Shown: positions 4,979 to 5,620 of the stretch, in pieces | How the letters are laid out: each line of letters opens with the position of its first letter | Numbering within the stretch: position 1 is the stretch's first letter | NCBI GenBank assembly: GCA_027322565.1 | Contig: DAHVRG010000077.1 | Span: forward strand, 1 to 5,620 | Direction: 5' to 3' | From: Georgenia sp. | GTDB lineage: Bacteria; Actinomycetota; Actinomycetes; Actinomycetales; Actinomycetaceae | DNA: 5,620 nucleotides | Translations under genes and position numbers: made by a program | The notes under the pieces: model-generated | What the model was told of the DNA's origin: nothing | Database searches by the model: none | Seen by the model: the letters and a program-made list of their open reading frames with translations, nothing else

Positions 4979-5620
4979 CAGGCCACACTCCCCGCTGGCT
5001 TGAGGCGCTCGGGGTCCAGGTCCGTGACGAAGACCGGCTGCAGCATGTGCCAGTCCTCCGGGTAGGTGCGCACGGCGTCCCCGAGCAGGTCGACCCACTG
5101 CTGGGTCAGCTGGCGATCGCCCGGTCCCGGGGCATGTCGCGGGGCGGCGTGAGCGGGTCGCTGAACTCGATGACGATCCCCCAGCGGCTCCCTGCCGCGT
5201 GCCGGCGCGGTCCTCGCAGCCGCTCGTAGCGGATGGTGACGAAGGCGAGCTTGGCGTCGATCGCCAGCGCCAGGGCGGCCGGACCGGGCGCCACCCGCGC
5301 ACGCTCGCCCAGGAGCTGGACCTCGACCCCGGCCCGGGACAGGTCCCGGTCGGCGAGCAGCGGGATGAGGGGGGCGCCCTGCCGGCTCGCCCGCAGGAGC
5401 CCGCGGAAGGTCGAGCCGTCGTGCGCCAGCGGAATGATCGTCATCCCCAGGCCACGGCGGAAGCTGAGGAAACCCTCGAAGAGCTCGGCCGGCTCGAGCC
5501 GCTCGGCGACCGTGACGACGTGCGCGAGGTACCGGGTGGCCCAGGCACCCGCGAGGTCCCAGTTGCCGAGGTGCCCGAGGGCGGCGACGACGGGGCGCCC
5601 GGCCGCGGACTCCGCCCGCA
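4978..5620 (-). CDS. patA: Phosphatidylinositol mannoside acyltransferase (LPLAT/HtrB family), 5' truncated, frameshifted near the C-terminus
   Basis: Acyl-CoA-dependent acyltransferase of the lauroyl-acyltransferase (HtrB/LpxL) family; the mycobacterial homologue in the same position, PatA (Rv2611c), adds a fatty acid to the mannose made by PimA. The N-terminus lies beyond the right edge. From 5618 the visible part reads RAESAAGRPVVAALGHLGNW, then DLAGAWA, giving the catalytic H-x4-D motif (HLGNWD). Later blocks are FEGFLSFRRGLGMTIIPLA, LIPLLADRDLSRAGVEVQLL and RVAPGPAALALA, then WGIVIEFSDPL. This frame ends at TGA 5106-5108 after DRAIAS. The expected family C-terminus, LTQQWVDLLGDAV then YPEDWHMLQPVFVTDLDP, continues in the -1 frame from 5109 to a stop at 4978-4980. 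One missing base near 5109 explains it; an added C would read AIASLTQQWVD. Because the downstream part is so well conserved, a sequencing or assembly error is more likely than decay. Its stop overlaps the pimA start by 1 nt. Confidence 0.88.
   Translation of the reverse strand, partial: AGGVRGRAPRRRRPRAPRQLGPRGCLGHPVPRARRHGRRAARAGRALRGFPQLPPWPGDDDHSAGARRLDLPRAPAGEPAGRPPHPAARRPGPVPGRGRGPAPGRACAGGARSGRPGAGDRRQARLRHHPLRAAARTAPARGREPLGDRHRVQRPAHAAPRHAPGPGDRQLTQQWVDLLGDAVRTYPEDWHMLQPVFVTDLDPERLKPAGSVA
4988..4993 (-). promoter_or_regulatory. Ribosome binding site of pimA
   Basis: GGGGAG on the minus strand, 9 nt before the ATG at 4978 and inside the end of the acyltransferase gene. It supports the short pimA start over in-frame upstream starts reaching 5302, whose translation there is only a low-complexity shadow of the acyltransferase. 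Confidence 0.55.

Noticed and set aside
4245..4988. Second minus-strand open frame of 247 codons over pimA
   Set aside because: Arg/Pro/Gly-rich translation with no motifs, in a shifted frame of the well-supported pimA.
4979..5302. Extended N-terminus for PimA
   Set aside because: The extra 108 residues are low-complexity shadow of the acyltransferase; the family start MRIGIVCGYS, a Shine-Dalgarno and the TGATG overlap fix the start at 4978.
1..5620. tRNA, rRNA, CRISPR, insertion sequence or attachment site
   Set aside because: Nearly all bases are accounted for by seven coding regions with gaps under 75 nt; no repeat array, transposase or tRNA-like cloverleaf was seen.

Overview
This is a very GC-rich (roughly 70% or more by eye) bacterial window whose recognisable genes all lie on the minus strand. 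The gene set points to an actinomycete: a PIM acyltransferase followed by pimA, with pdxS further downstream. In mycobacteria the order is Rv2611c/patA, pimA, Rv2609c and then pdxS/pdxT. The compact layout and a PrsW protease inside the locus suggest a Micrococcales-type organism, but that placement is inference and no species can be named.

Layout in the direction of transcription (high to low coordinates): (1) the 3' part of a phosphatidylinositol mannoside acyltransferase (4978-5620, cut by the window edge), whose conserved C-terminus is in a different frame from its body; (2) pimA, GDP-mannose:phosphatidylinositol mannosyltransferase (3785-4978); (3) a small single-pass membrane protein with a LemA-like look (3198-3788); (4) a PrsW-family intramembrane protease (1925-3151), apparently with its own leaderless promoter; (5) a berberine-bridge-type FAD-linked oxidase (511-1850), frameshifted at a run of eight C; (6) a small antibiotic-biosynthesis-monooxygenase (ABM) domain protein (248-514); (7) the first 58 codons of pdxS, pyridoxal 5'-phosphate synthase (1-174, cut by the edge).

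The first three genes overlap by 1 and 4 nt (TGATG, ATGA) and look translationally coupled. The first two make mannosylated and acylated phosphatidylinositol, the anchor of PIM, lipomannan and lipoarabinomannan glycolipids in the actinobacterial membrane. The FAD oxidase and ABM genes also overlap by 4 nt (GTGA) and form a separate two-gene redox cassette between the PIM genes and the vitamin B6 gene. pdxS is preceded by a 73-nt gap holding a palindrome with a TAGACT hexamer at its centre, a plausible promoter/operator.

No RNA gene, CRISPR array, insertion sequence or origin is visible, and no gap between genes exceeds 75 nt. I see no convincing new multi-gene system. The points worth a second look are the two single-base frame breaks, the oxidase-ABM cassette, the pdxS upstream palindrome, the leaderless prsW start and the LemA-like companion of pimA.
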